DNA of 64,000 nt. Origin: an uncultured Eubacteriales bacterium. Lineage in GTDB: Bacteria; Bacillota; Clostridia; Oscillospirales; Acutalibacteraceae. Position 1 is the first letter of the stretch. Each line of letters begins with the position of its first letter. Of the stretch, positions 17,731 to 27,295 are shown piece after piece. The DNA lies in the NCBI GenBank assembly GCA_934546985.1, contig CAKTEE010000005.1:146946-210945 (forward strand), read 5' to 3'. Below the pieces are notes generated by a model. It saw only the letters and a list, made by a program, of their open reading frames with translations, was not told the origin of the DNA and did no database searches. The translations under genes were made by a program, and so were the position numbers.

Positions 17731-18051
17731 TAAAAATTCCGCAAAAAAATGCAAAATCCATGGTTTTCTTTCCCTTTATTTTTCAGGCCTCGTGCATCAC
17801 GGCATATAGATTCCTGCAGGTAATGGTTCAGTTGGTCCGAAATGTATCTTTCCTGCACGATTATCTGTTTTCTTCTCTCAGTATCCTGTCTCTTTTTTAC
17901 TTTTATTCACCGTTTATTTCGGTGCAAACAGTTTTCTGAAAAACTGCTGCTTTCAAAATTGAAAATCCGTTCTGTCTGTGCTGAATTCGCTTCCCGTTGA
18001 CTGTATGGGAATATCCAAATTTCACAGCGTTTGAATTAAGTCCTGCCCGCA
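17731..18051. other. Gene-free stretch
   Basis: About 320 bp. A short open frame exists on the plus strand but it has no ribosome site and no recognisable composition. I see no gene. Confidence 0.5.
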
Positions 18052-18087
18052 AAAGGAGCAAAGGGACTGCAGTACTGCAGTCCCTTT
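18052..18087 (-). terminator. Terminator of the leucine-rich-repeat gene
   Basis: A perfect 28-bp palindrome AAAGGGACTGCAGTA... (18060-18087), followed leftwards by a short U-rich tract. Confidence 0.75.
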
Positions 18088-18101
18088 GTTAATAACAAAC
18101 C

Positions 18102-20747
18102 TTAAAGTCCGAGCTGATAAGCTTCTTCAATTTTCGCAAGCGCATTTTCGTCTGTTTGCACTTCCTGCGATATTACCACATAAGTACCATGGGCGGTTTC
18201 CTGATAAGAAACCGCTAACCCCAAAGCTTCACAGGTAAAACGCAGCGGACCCACGGTAACGCCGTTTTGTACGGTAAAAGCAAGGGGTATGTTAGATGAA
18301 GCAATCAAAGTTCCGTCCGATGCATGCTTTGTTACAATATTATTTCCGAGAATTATCAGAAGGTATGTTCCGTCCGATGGATTGGTTACTTTGATGTTTT
18401 CCGTATCCGCATCGTAATCTACAGTAAAACCGTTAACTTCCGCGATATAACGCAACGGCATCTGCATTGTACCGCTAATATTTTCCGCTTTTGCATAACC
18501 GGCATCATATCGGGTAGTAGGTGCAACAATTCCGTTTACGTACGCCTGCTCCGCACCCTGTTTCATAACAACACACGGCCGTATTTTCTGACTTTCAAAA
18601 AGGGTTACTGTTACATCCATACTTGCTGTCGGAAAATTATTCCCGTTATAATAATATATCAGTTCCACAGGCATATTTTCTCCGATATATGAAGCAGTTC
18701 CTGCCGTTGCATCATACTGCCATCCCTGTTCCGGTTTTATTTCTACTTTATTCAGATTCTCCTCCCCAACTAGCTTTGCCAAATCCGCCGTCCAACCACC
18801 GGATGTTTTCTGAATTCCCAGATTTGATATCTGGGCTTCCGCAGACAGATCTTTAATTTCTTTATCCAAATCCAAACTGTTCAGTTGGTTGTTATCGCAA
18901 TATAAATACTTTAACGCAGTATTTTGACTCAAATCCAAACTGTTCAGCTGATTGTAACTGCAATATAAAGTCTCTAATGCGGTATTTTGACTCAAATCCA
19001 GACTGCTCAACTGATTGTTATTGCAATATAAATACTTTAACGCAGTATTTTGACTTAAATTTAAACTGCTCAGCTGATTATCACTACAATGTAAAGTCTC
19101 TAATGCGGTATTTTGACTCAAATCCAGATCGGTCAACCGACTTTCATCGCAATATAAAGTTTCTAATGCGGTATTTTGACTTAAATCCAAACTGCTCAGC
19201 TGACTGCCTATGCAGTTTATATTTGTCAAAGCAGTACAGCCGCTTACATTTAAACTGCTTAACTGAGGAGTCGCTAAATTCAAACTTTGTAATGAAGTAC
19301 AGCCGCTTGCATTTAAATCAGTCATGTCATTATTATAAACACAGAATACAACTTCCAAAGAAGTACAATCTCTTATATCCAAACTGCTTAAACGACTGTT
19401 GCTGCAACCCAATTCCTTTAAAGTGGTACAGCCGTTTACATTTAAATCGATAAGCGAATCACCTCCGCAATTCAATTTGGTCAATGCAGAAGATCCGCTC
19501 ACATCCAAATCAGTCAGTCGGCTGTTATAACACATCAATTCCTCCAAAGCAGTACAACCATTTATATTCAGATTGCTCAGCTGACTGTTATTGCAATCCA
19601 ATGTCCTTAACGAGGTACAGTTGCTCACATCCAAATCGGTCAAATCGGTCATCTTGCTAATGTTACCCAAATATTCTAATTCAGAACAATTGCTGGCATT
19701 CAAGCTGATCAACGTTGGCAGTGTATCACCATACCAACGCTGTATTGCCGTACCGCTTATATTCAGACTTTTCATTGGATTAGTATGGCAAATCAATTCC
19801 TTCAAAGCCGTGCATCCACTTACATCTAAATCGGTCAACTGACTATTACTACAAGCCAAATTTTCCAGAGCAGTACAGTCCCTTACATCTAAACTGCTTA
19901 ACCGACTGTTGTTATAACAATTCAATCTCCACAATACGGTACAGCCGCTTATATCTAAATCGGTTAACTGGGTTCCACTGCAATCTAATGTCTTTAACGA
20001 GGTACAGCCGTTTACATTTAAACTGCTTAACTGAGGAGTCGCTAAATTCAAGCTTTGTAATGAAGTACAGCCGCTTACATTCAGGCTTTCTATTGAATTC
20101 CCTCTAAAAAACAAAGCGCTGGGAAGACCAGTCAGATATGTTAATGAAATACATCCGCTCACATTCAAATTTTTCATTTGTTCATTGTAAAAATTCAGCC
20201 GTATTAGTTCAGTATGGTTACTTACATCCAAATCGGTCAGTAAAGTACCCGTACATTCCAAATCCTTTAACGCAGTACAGCCGCTTACATCCAAACTAGT
20301 CAGTGGATTGGCACTGCATTGTAAGTATGTCAAAGCAGGACAACCACTTACATTCAAACCAATCAGTTGGTTATTGCTACATTCTAAATTCTTTAAAGCA
20401 GAACATCCGCTCACATTCAAATCGGTCAGCTGATTACTGCTGCAATTCAAATTCTCTAAGACAGTACATCCGCTTACATTTAAACTGGTTAATGGAAAAT
20501 TTTTTATTCCCTGTAAATCCACCACCTGCATATTGGATAGGTTTATTGATGTAACTGCCGCTATTTCATCCGGACTAAGAAACGCATCCCCATCCGTGTC
20601 AAAATTTTCGCTTATATAACTGCGGAAAAGCGAGTCGGGAAAATTCGCCTCATCAATTTTCACTCCGTCCACCGCATAAACCGACAGCGGCAACACTGCA
20701 ATCATTAACAGCAACGCCATTCCCAAAGATAATACTCGTCTTTTCAT
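18102..20747 (-). CDS. Secreted leucine-rich-repeat protein with copper-amine-oxidase-type stalk domain
   Basis: The 881-residue protein has a signal peptide (residues 1-26, MKRRVLSLGMALLLMIAVLP then a cut near VYA). An EF-hand-like loop follows (DTDGDAFLSPDE). Then come about 25 tandem leucine-rich repeats of 21 residues (roughly 70-640) with the pattern LxxLxVSGCTALxxLxCxxNQ; the last five switch to LDLSQNTALETLYC. The C-terminal 140 residues resemble the Cu-amine-oxidase N-terminal stalk domain, a cell-wall-binding module in Clostridia. A surface adhesion or ligand-binding role is inferred. The 63-bp DNA repeats invite recombination. AAGGAG precedes the ATG. Confidence 0.88.
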   Translation of the reverse strand: MKRRVLSLGMALLLMIAVLPLSVYAVDGVKIDEANFPDSLFRSYISENFDTDGDAFLSPDEIAAVTSINLSNMQVVDLQGIKNFPLTSLNVSGCTVLENLNCSSNQLTDLNVSGCSALKNLECSNNQLIGLNVSGCPALTYLQCSANPLTSLDVSGCTALKDLECTGTLLTDLDVSNHTELIRLNFYNEQMKNLNVSGCISLTYLTGLPSALFFRGNSIESLNVSGCTSLQSLNLATPQLSSLNVNGCTSLKTLDCSGTQLTDLDISGCTVLWRLNCYNNSRLSSLDVRDCTALENLACSNSQLTDLDVSGCTALKELICHTNPMKSLNISGTAIQRWYGDTLPTLISLNASNCSELEYLGNISKMTDLTDLDVSNCTSLRTLDCNNSQLSNLNINGCTALEELMCYNSRLTDLDVSGSSALTKLNCGGDSLIDLNVNGCTTLKELGCSNSRLSSLDIRDCTSLEVVFCVYNNDMTDLNASGCTSLQSLNLATPQLSSLNVSGCTALTNINCIGSQLSSLDLSQNTALETLYCDESRLTDLDLSQNTALETLHCSDNQLSSLNLSQNTALKYLYCNNNQLSSLDLSQNTALETLYCSYNQLNSLDLSQNTALKYLYCDNNQLNSLDLDKEIKDLSAEAQISNLGIQKTSGGWTADLAKLVGEENLNKVEIKPEQGWQYDATAGTASYIGENMPVELIYYYNGNNFPTASMDVTVTLFESQKIRPCVVMKQGAEQAYVNGIVAPTTRYDAGYAKAENISGTMQMPLRYIAEVNGFTVDYDADTENIKVTNPSDGTYLLIILGNNIVTKHASDGTLIASSNIPLAFTVQNGVTVGPLRFTCEALGLAVSYQETAHGTYVVISQEVQTDENALAKIEEAYQLGL

Positions 20748-20832
20748 TTTGATATTCTCCTTGTCCGTATTTTACAATCGGCTGTAATACAATAACTCAT
20801 GCACAACATTCACCGAAAGTTGTTTCTGTTAA

Positions 20833-20861
20833 ATATTAACACATCCTTTTAATATGGTCAA
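20833..20861 (-). promoter_or_regulatory. Promoter of the leucine-rich-repeat gene
   Basis: TTGACC (20861-20856), a 17-bp spacer and TAATAT (20838-20833). Confidence 0.75.
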
Positions 20862-20926
20862 CATTTTTTCACGTTTTTTGTTGAAATAAATAACAAAGCC
20901 ACTATACTTTCGCTGTACGCAAAACA

Positions 20927-20950
20927 GGCGCTGCCGTTTCCGGCAGCGCC
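20927..20950 (-). terminator. Terminator of the ilv-leu operon
   Basis: GGCGCTGCCG-GAAA-CGGCAGCGCC, followed leftwards by TGTTTTG, 22 nt after leuD. Confidence 0.75.
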
Positions 20951-20972
20951 ATAACAACGCTTGTTCTAGATT

Positions 20973-21461
20973 TTAAAGGGATTCAGAAATAGATGCCAGC
21001 AATCCGCCTTTGGCAATAATATTCTGAATAAACGGCGGAAACGGTTCCGCCTGATAAGTTTTGCCCGTTGTAACATCAGTGATTACCCCCGTGTCAAAAT
21101 CAACGCTGACCTCGTCTTCGGCGCTGATTTCGCGGCTTGCTTGTTCACATTCCAAAATCGGCAAACCAATATTCAATGCATTCCGGTAAAAAATGCGTGC
21201 AAATGATGCCGCAATTACGCAGGAAATACCAGAAGCCTTAATAGAAATAGGAGCATGCTCACGGGAAGAACCGCAACCGAAGTTGCGTTCTCCCACCATG
21301 ATGTCGCCTTCTTTAACTTTTTTGACAAATTCCGTATCAATATCTTCCATACAGTGGGAAGCAAGCTCTTTCGGATCTGCGGTATTCAGGTAACGCGCGG
21401 GAATGATGACATCCGTATCTACATTATTTCCGTACTTATGAACTCTGCCCTGTGCCTTCAT
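20973..21461 (-). CDS. leuD: 3-isopropylmalate/(R)-citramalate dehydratase small subunit
   Basis: The 162-residue swivel subunit of the aconitase-like hydrolyase has the hallmark YGNNVDTDVIIPARYL and NFGCGSSREHAP. With LeuC it isomerises 2-isopropylmalate and, in many anaerobes, citramalate. GGAGG precedes the ATG by seven bases. It is the last gene of the operon, 21 nt after leuC. Because a citramalate synthase sits upstream, the pair probably serves isoleucine synthesis here as well as leucine. Confidence 0.93.
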   Translation of the reverse strand: MKAQGRVHKYGNNVDTDVIIPARYLNTADPKELASHCMEDIDTEFVKKVKEGDIMVGERNFGCGSSREHAPISIKASGISCVIAASFARIFYRNALNIGLPILECEQASREISAEDEVSVDFDTGVITDVTTGKTYQAEPFPPFIQNIIAKGGLLASISESL

Positions 21462-21482
21462 AACAATTCCTCCAATTCCATA

Positions 21483-22742
21483 TTATAATTCCGCAGGGTC
21501 GGTGATATAACCGGTCACTGCGCTTGCCGCCGCCACATACGGGTTCGCAAGGTAAACTTCACTTTTCGGATGACCCATTCGTCCGACAAAATTACGGTTG
21601 GTGGTTGCAACTGCGCGTTCTCCTTCTGCAAGGATTCCCATATGACCGCCGAGGCAGGGTCCGCAGGTTGGTGTACTGACAGCACAGCCTGCCTCCATAA
21701 AGATTTGAGTCAGCCCCTCGGCAATACAATCCATATAAATCTTCTGCGTTGCAGGGATTACAATACAGCGCACGCCTTTCGCAACCTTTCTGCCTTTCAG
21801 GATTTCCGCCGCGGCACGCATATCTTCCATACGCCCATTAGTGCAGGATCCAATAACTACTTGGTCAATTTTAACTTCACCGGCTTTATCCACTTCGCGC
21901 GTATTCTCCGGCAGGTGAGGGAAAGCGACGGTTGGATGAAGCTGAGACATATCAATTACAATTTCTTCATCATAAGGAGCGTCTGTATCTGCTTCAAACA
22001 CCCGACATTTTCTCACAGTACGCCCGTTCACATATTCCAGCGTTACCTCATCCACAGGAAAAATACCGTTTTTCGCACCGGCTTCAATCGCCATGTTTGC
22101 AATGCACAGGCGGTCATCCATAGAAAGATTCTTAATGCCGTCTCCTGTAAATTCCAAAGAACGGTACAAGGCGCCGTCCACACCGATTTTACCAATCAGA
22201 TGTAAAATTACATCTTTACCGCCAACATATTTCGGCGGTTTGCCTGTCAGCACAATTTTCAGCGCGGAGGGAACTTTAAACCATGCCCTGCCCGCAGCCA
22301 TACCTGCCGCCATGTCCGTAGAACCTACGCCCGTAGAGAAAGCGCCGAGCGCACCGTAAGTACATGTGTGGCTGTCTGCACCTATAATGCAGTCGCCTGG
22401 GCCAACCAACCCTTTTTCCGGCAGAAGCGCATGTTCTACGCCCATCTCCCCAACATCATAATAATTATCAATATCATATTTGTTTGCAAACGCCCGTACC
22501 TGTTTGCAGTGCTGTGCAGATTTAATATCCTTATTCGGGGTAAAATGATCCATAACCAATGAAATTCTTGTTTTATCAAACACCTGATGTGCCCCGCATC
22601 CCTCAAACGCATTGATAGCAACAGGAGACGTCACATCGTTGCCCAAAACCATATCCAGTTTCGCTTCAATCAGCTGTCCGGCTTTTACTTCCGGGAGCCC
22701 CGCATGTGCGGCAAGAATTTTTTGCGTCATTGTCATTGCCAT
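21483..22742 (-). CDS. leuC: 3-isopropylmalate/(R)-citramalate dehydratase large subunit
   Basis: The 419-residue catalytic subunit has the 4Fe-4S cysteines in VIGSCTNGR and CGPCLGGHMG, plus GADSHTCTYGALG. Its length is typical for the two-subunit bacterial/archaeal LeuC type (about 420 residues), shorter than the 465-residue enterobacterial form. The start at 22742 has AGGAGG nine bases upstream. It is flanked by cimA and leuD. Confidence 0.94.
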   Translation of the reverse strand: MAMTMTQKILAAHAGLPEVKAGQLIEAKLDMVLGNDVTSPVAINAFEGCGAHQVFDKTRISLVMDHFTPNKDIKSAQHCKQVRAFANKYDIDNYYDVGEMGVEHALLPEKGLVGPGDCIIGADSHTCTYGALGAFSTGVGSTDMAAGMAAGRAWFKVPSALKIVLTGKPPKYVGGKDVILHLIGKIGVDGALYRSLEFTGDGIKNLSMDDRLCIANMAIEAGAKNGIFPVDEVTLEYVNGRTVRKCRVFEADTDAPYDEEIVIDMSQLHPTVAFPHLPENTREVDKAGEVKIDQVVIGSCTNGRMEDMRAAAEILKGRKVAKGVRCIVIPATQKIYMDCIAEGLTQIFMEAGCAVSTPTCGPCLGGHMGILAEGERAVATTNRNFVGRMGHPKSEVYLANPYVAAASAVTGYITDPAEL

Positions 22743-22756
22743 TTCATAATTCCTCC

Positions 22757-24364
22757 TTAAAAATTCAGAGTATCCGGAAAATTTTCCGGATGTTTCTCAA
22801 ACTCCTGATATAACTTATATTCTACTGAATCCACAAGCGCAATCCAGCTTGCCTCAATAATATCGCAGGATACGCCTACGGTCGTCCAAACATCCGTTCC
22901 GTCTGTTGTAGTAATTAAAACACGCACCATAGCCGCCGTTGCATCGCGGGGTTCCATGACACGAACCTTATAGTCAATCAAATGTATTTTATTTAGGCAC
23001 GGATAAAAATCCCGCAGCGCTTCTCTAAGCGCAAGGTCAAGTGCATTGACTGGACCGTCGCCCTCTGCCGCCGCAATGGTAGTCTGCCCGCCTACATCCA
23101 GCTTCAGCGTAGCCGTATCGCCGTGTCCATTGTCCGTCGGCAGTTCGCCAAGTATTTTATAACTGATCAGGGAGAAAAACGAGCGAGAAAGTCCCAGCAC
23201 CCGACGGATAACCAACTGAAAGCTGCCATCCGCGCCTTCATATTGGTAGCCCATATGTTCCTTTTCTTTCAGCTCTTCTATTATAGCATAGGTTTGCGGA
23301 GAATCTTTATGGATATTCGGACAAATTTTATTGATTTTTCGCAGAACCGCTGTACGCCCTGCAATTTCAGACATGAGAAAACGCCGTTCATTGCCGACCA
23401 TTTCCGGGTCAATATGTTCAAATGATTTTGTGTTTTTCAGCACGCCGTCCGCATGCATGCCTGCTTTATGGGCAAACGCGCTGTGCCCGACAAAAGGAAC
23501 ATTCTTATGCAGTGTTACATTTGCTATTTCTGCCACACGGCGTGCAGCAGCAGTTAAATTTTGTATGTTATCATCAGGAATACATTCATAGTCAAGTTTA
23601 ACCTGCAAATCCGGTATCATTGTGGAAAGGTTTGTATTCCCGCACCGCTCGCCGAAACCTAAAAATGTCCCCTGCACATGGCATGCGCCCGCCTGCACTG
23701 CAATCACAGAGTTCGCAACGGCCAATCCGCAGTCATTATGGCAATGGATACCGATACGCCGGTCAGGGAAAGTTTTGCAAACGGAGGTTATCACTTCCTG
23801 TACCTCATGGGGAAAACTTCCGCCGTTGGTATCGCATAATATAAGGCAATCCGCACCGCCGCGTACCGCCGCCTTTAATGCGTCAAGGGCATAGCCGCGG
23901 TTATTCTTCCAGCCGTCAATAAAATGTTCTGCGTCGAAGAAAACCTCTTTCCCTTCTTTTTTAAAAAAGGCGCAAGTGTCCTCAATCATTGCAAGATTTT
24001 CTTCCAAAGTAGTCTGAAGAATTTCCAAAACATGCAAATCCCAGCACTTGCCAAATACTGCCACCGCGTCGGTCTGCGCTTCCAGCAGCGCACGGCAGTT
24101 TGCATCTTCTTCCACACGAATTTCTTTGCGGCGCGTACTGCCGAAAGCCACCAGTCTGGAATGCGTTAAGGAAAGATTTTTTGCCCGCTCAAAAAACTCC
24201 AAATCTTTTGGGTTGGAACCGGGATTCCCTGCTTCTATAAACTTTACCCCAAGTTCATCCAGCGCCGTAACGATATGCAGTTTATCCTCCACTGAAAAAG
24301 AAATCCCTTCCCCCTGCGCTCCATCCCGCAGGGTAGAATCAAAAATTTCTACTGCTTTTTTCAT
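22757..24364 (-). CDS. cimA: (R)-citramalate synthase
   Basis: The enzyme condenses pyruvate and acetyl-CoA, giving 2-oxobutyrate for isoleucine without threonine. It belongs to the LeuA-like DRE-TIM family: IFDSTLRDGAQGEGISFSVEDK at the N-terminus, the metal ligands in GIHCHNDCGLAVANS, and a C-terminal allosteric domain from about residue 395. The FGSTRRK segment and the 535-residue length place it with CimA rather than 2-isopropylmalate synthase. No leuA or leuB is in this operon. The Ile T-box upstream supports an isoleucine role. Confidence 0.9.
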   Translation of the reverse strand: MKKAVEIFDSTLRDGAQGEGISFSVEDKLHIVTALDELGVKFIEAGNPGSNPKDLEFFERAKNLSLTHSRLVAFGSTRRKEIRVEEDANCRALLEAQTDAVAVFGKCWDLHVLEILQTTLEENLAMIEDTCAFFKKEGKEVFFDAEHFIDGWKNNRGYALDALKAAVRGGADCLILCDTNGGSFPHEVQEVITSVCKTFPDRRIGIHCHNDCGLAVANSVIAVQAGACHVQGTFLGFGERCGNTNLSTMIPDLQVKLDYECIPDDNIQNLTAAARRVAEIANVTLHKNVPFVGHSAFAHKAGMHADGVLKNTKSFEHIDPEMVGNERRFLMSEIAGRTAVLRKINKICPNIHKDSPQTYAIIEELKEKEHMGYQYEGADGSFQLVIRRVLGLSRSFFSLISYKILGELPTDNGHGDTATLKLDVGGQTTIAAAEGDGPVNALDLALREALRDFYPCLNKIHLIDYKVRVMEPRDATAAMVRVLITTTDGTDVWTTVGVSCDIIEASWIALVDSVEYKLYQEFEKHPENFPDTLNF

Positions 24365-24388
24365 AAGGCACCTCTCTTTGGTAATTTT

Positions 24389-24901
24389 CTACCTGACATA
24401 ATCATCGTCATGAATGCTCCTGTCCCCATAAGCCAAGGCTGTAATTCCTGTACGCGCCATTTCCACAATCCCAAATTCCTGCATTTCCTGAATAAATGCA
24501 TCCAGCGTTTCCGACTGCCCCGTTAGTTCCACCGTCATAGATGTATGCCCAATATCTTTAATTCTTGCGCCATATTTTGTCACCGTGCGCAAAACCGTCC
24601 CTCTGTCTTTATTCAAAGCCGCAACTTTAACAAGGGCAAGCTCGCTCACACTGGAACGTTCCAAATCCAGACGGACTACTTTCCTGACATCCTCCAGTTT
24701 CCAAATCTGCTTTTCCACTTGCCGAAACGTCGCGGGGTCGCACAACGCAACAATAGTTATACGAGATACCTCCGAGTCTTCCGTTTCACTTGCAGTTAAA
24801 CTTTGGATGTTAAATCCCCTGCGGGAAAATAACCCTGTCATCCGCGGCAGTACGCCGGAATGGTTGTATGCCAGAACACTGAGCGCTAATTTCTCTTTCA
24901 T
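24389..24901 (-). CDS. ilvN: Acetolactate synthase small (regulatory) subunit
   Basis: The 170-residue protein has an N-terminal ACT domain (LSVLAYNHSGVLPRMTGLFSRR) that binds branched-chain amino acids, and a C-terminal activation domain. This is the full length of the IlvN/IlvH family. AAAGGGGG lies seven bases before the ATG. It follows ilvB by 16 nt. Confidence 0.94.
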   Translation of the reverse strand: MKEKLALSVLAYNHSGVLPRMTGLFSRRGFNIQSLTASETEDSEVSRITIVALCDPATFRQVEKQIWKLEDVRKVVRLDLERSSVSELALVKVAALNKDRGTVLRTVTKYGARIKDIGHTSMTVELTGQSETLDAFIQEMQEFGIVEMARTGITALAYGDRSIHDDDYVR

Positions 24902-24917
24902 CGTGCTTCCCCCTTTC

Positions 24918-26585
24918 TCAGCAGTCCATCATTTCAATGATATCCTCCACCGTCCCTCCCGGCGGAATCATAGGCAGCACATTTTCATCCTTCGATATAC
25001 AGCAATCAATTACCACCGGCTTTTTCAAAGCAAATGCCTGTTTCAAAACAGGGCGCATCTGCTCAGGCGTTTCCATTCGCATACCAGTTACACCAAATGC
25101 TTCTGCAAGGCGGACAAAATCTGTTTTTCTATGCGGGTCTGTGGAAGAAAAACGGCTTCCATAAAAGACTTTCTGCCACTGGCGCACCATACCAAGCACC
25201 TGATTATTCATGACAATAACGATAACCGGAAACTCATATGACGCGAGTGTAGCAAGCTCATTCAGATTCATATGAAAACTGCCGTCGCCGCTGAACAATA
25301 CCACTCTTTTATCAGGATTACCGGCCTGTGCACCAATAGCCGCCCCCATTCCGTAACCCATTGTTCCCAAACCTCCGGAGGTACAAAAGGAACGCGGACG
25401 GTTAAAATGGTAATACTGCGCTGTCCACATCTGATGCTGTCCAACATCTGTTGCAATAATCGCGTCATCCCCTGCTAATTCATTTACACATTCAATAATA
25501 TCTTTCGCTCTGAGGACATCACCTTGAACCGGAACACTTTCTTCCTTTTTCCACTTACGGACTTGCGCCAGCCACTCGGGGCGGGAAACCGGCTCCAGCG
25601 CCTGCTCTAACCTGCCAAGCACTTCTTTCAAATCCCCGGTAATATGCATTGCCGTTGCAACATTTTTGTCAATTTCCGCAGAATCAATATCTATCTGGAT
25701 AATTTTCGCATTCTCTGCAAATTTTTCCCTGTTGCCCGCCACACGGTCGGAAAAACGCGCGCCTGCTGTCAGCAAAACATCGCAGCAGTCAATCGCTTTG
25801 TTTGCTTCAAAAGTCCCATGCATACCTACAAACCCTGCAAATAATGAATGATTATGCGGGAATCCCCCCAAACCCATTAAAGAACACGCCACAGGAATCT
25901 GCATTTTTTCCGCCAATTGAAGCAATTCTTTAGAAGCCCCTGCGGAAATCACTCCGCCGCCTGCATAAATGAACGGTTTTTTTGCCTTTTGCAGTAATTG
26001 TACTGCCTCTTTAACACGGTTTTCTTTCAGCGGGCGGTTAGGGTACGGCTTTACCGCCGCCTGGCGGGTATATTCTGTAACCGCCGCCGTCATATCCTTC
26101 GGTACATCTACAAGGACAGGCCCTTTCCTTCCGCTGTTTGCAATTTCAAACGCCTGCCGCAGAGTCGGCGCAAGGTCGCGGATATCCTTAATGATAAAGT
26201 TATGCTTCGTGACAGGCATTGTAATACCGGTAATATCAACTTCCTGAAAACTGTCCCTGCCCAACAGGGGCATCGCGACATTGCCGGTAATTGCCACCAT
26301 AGGAACAGAATCCATATAAGCTGTTGCAATTCCGGTAACAAGGTTTGTTGCACCCGGACCCGATGTTGCAATTACTACACCCGTTTTGCCTGTAGAGCGG
26401 GAATAGCCGTCCGCCGCGTGGGATGCTCCCTGTTCATGGGCAGCCATAATATGCCGAATCCGGTCACTGTATTGATACAGAGCATCATAGATATTCAACA
26501 CTGCCCCGCCCGGATACCCAAACACAGTATCAACACCTTGTTCCAGCAAAACTTCAACAATTATCTGCGCTCCGTTTAATTCCAT
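24918..26585 (-). CDS. ilvB: Acetolactate synthase large (catalytic) subunit
   Basis: This thiamine-diphosphate enzyme starts valine, leucine and isoleucine synthesis. Its 555 residues include FGYPGGAVLNIYDAL, the catalytic Glu in HEQGASHAADGYSR, and the TPP motif GDGSFHMNLNELATL ending in NN. GGGGAGG precedes the ATG by seven bases. It is the first gene of ilvB-ilvN-cimA-leuC-leuD, directly downstream of the T-box leader. Confidence 0.95.
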   Translation of the reverse strand: MELNGAQIIVEVLLEQGVDTVFGYPGGAVLNIYDALYQYSDRIRHIMAAHEQGASHAADGYSRSTGKTGVVIATSGPGATNLVTGIATAYMDSVPMVAITGNVAMPLLGRDSFQEVDITGITMPVTKHNFIIKDIRDLAPTLRQAFEIANSGRKGPVLVDVPKDMTAAVTEYTRQAAVKPYPNRPLKENRVKEAVQLLQKAKKPFIYAGGGVISAGASKELLQLAEKMQIPVACSLMGLGGFPHNHSLFAGFVGMHGTFEANKAIDCCDVLLTAGARFSDRVAGNREKFAENAKIIQIDIDSAEIDKNVATAMHITGDLKEVLGRLEQALEPVSRPEWLAQVRKWKKEESVPVQGDVLRAKDIIECVNELAGDDAIIATDVGQHQMWTAQYYHFNRPRSFCTSGGLGTMGYGMGAAIGAQAGNPDKRVVLFSGDGSFHMNLNELATLASYEFPVIVIVMNNQVLGMVRQWQKVFYGSRFSSTDPHRKTDFVRLAEAFGVTGMRMETPEQMRPVLKQAFALKKPVVIDCCISKDENVLPMIPPGGTVEDIIEMMDC

Positions 26586-26611
26586 AAAACAGCCTCCCCG
26601 TTTGATAAAAT

Positions 26612-26888
26612 AAAAAAATCTCCGTCTCAGTTAAGAGACGAAGATGTAAAACTCCGTGGTACCACTCTTATTGTTCCCTTTAAAGGAAACCGCTCACAGC
26701 ATCGGGCAAAACGCCGAATGCCTGCCCCAATAACGCGGGGAAACGCCCACACCTACTGCCAATTGGGTTCGGCTGGAAGCTGTTGGGGTGATATTCGCAC
26801 TCCGTTTTAACCGCCTCGCACCAACCGGCGGCTCTCTGCATAAAACCAAGAGAGTTACTGTTCCCCGTCATCGCCTTTATATCCTATT
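26612..26888 (-). promoter_or_regulatory. T-box leader, isoleucine specifier
   Basis: The leader has the T-box core AGAGUGGUACCACGG (about 26669-26652) and a terminator ending in a U run (26645-26612). Stem I is closed by GGGG/CCCC. An AGUA motif stands on the 5' side of the specifier loop and AUC followed by A on the 3' side (26792-26790). UGGU would pair with a tRNA ending ACCA, as tRNA-Ile does. Uncharged tRNA-Ile should favour antitermination of ilvBN-cimA-leuCD. Confidence 0.88.
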
Positions 26889-26894
26889 GGAAAT

Positions 26895-26923
26895 ATATTA
26901 ACACATCCTGTCAGAACTGTCAA
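26895..26923 (-). promoter_or_regulatory. Promoter of the ilv-leu operon
   Basis: TTGACA (26923-26918), a 17-bp spacer and TAATAT (26900-26895). Confidence 0.85.
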
Positions 26924-26995
26924 TATGCCGTTCCAAATCTTCCTCTCATCTTAAAGAGCTGTCGGTTATGAACTCCGCAAATTTCATCAACGCAT

Positions 26996-27024
26996 TTGAA
27001 TGAAAAAACTATCTATGATAAAAT
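26996..27024 (+). promoter_or_regulatory. Promoter of the small gene at 27058
   Basis: TTGAAT (26996-27001), a 17-bp spacer and TAAAAT (27019-27024). Confidence 0.6.
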
Positions 27025-27057
27025 CTAAGCAACATATAAAAATTGGGTGGTGTAACG

Positions 27058-27270
27058 ATGTGTAAATTCAACTTGCAATTAGACTATTATGAAATACTTA
27101 ATTTACACAAAGCATTATTAGAAGCAAAGTTTCATTTGAATCCGGACAACGAATTAGTATCCGGCAGTCCTTTAGTAGCAGATATATATGTACAAGTCAG
27201 AGAACTGTTGATTAACAGTAACAAATCAGCCGAATGGTTAGAGTGGTTTCAGCTAAAAAAACAGACCTGA
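27058..27270 (+). CDS. Small hypothetical protein (70 residues)
   Basis: I do not recognise this protein. It begins MCKFNLQLDYYEILNLHKAL and is rich in Leu, Glu and Trp with helical character; no membrane segment or signal peptide is seen. A promoter lies about 34 bp upstream of the ATG, and GGGTGGTG serves as a modest ribosome site. An in-frame TTG at 27043 is less likely. It is monocistronic between the ilv operon and degV. Confidence 0.5.
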   Translation: MCKFNLQLDYYEILNLHKALLEAKFHLNPDNELVSGSPLVADIYVQVRELLINSNKSAEWLEWFQLKKQT

Positions 27271-27295
27271 TTACAGAAAACGTGCAATTCTTTTG

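Noticed and set aside
17724..17939. 71-codon plus-strand frame upstream of the dehydrogenase promoter
   Set aside because: No ribosome site; it starts inside the opposing promoter region and shows no protein-like composition.
18880..19210. Regular repeats that could suggest a CRISPR array
   Set aside because: The 63-bp period is the codon repeat of the leucine-rich-repeat gene; there are no unique spacers.
26680..26871. 63-codon minus-strand frame
   Set aside because: It lies inside the T-box leader, whose structure explains the sequence.
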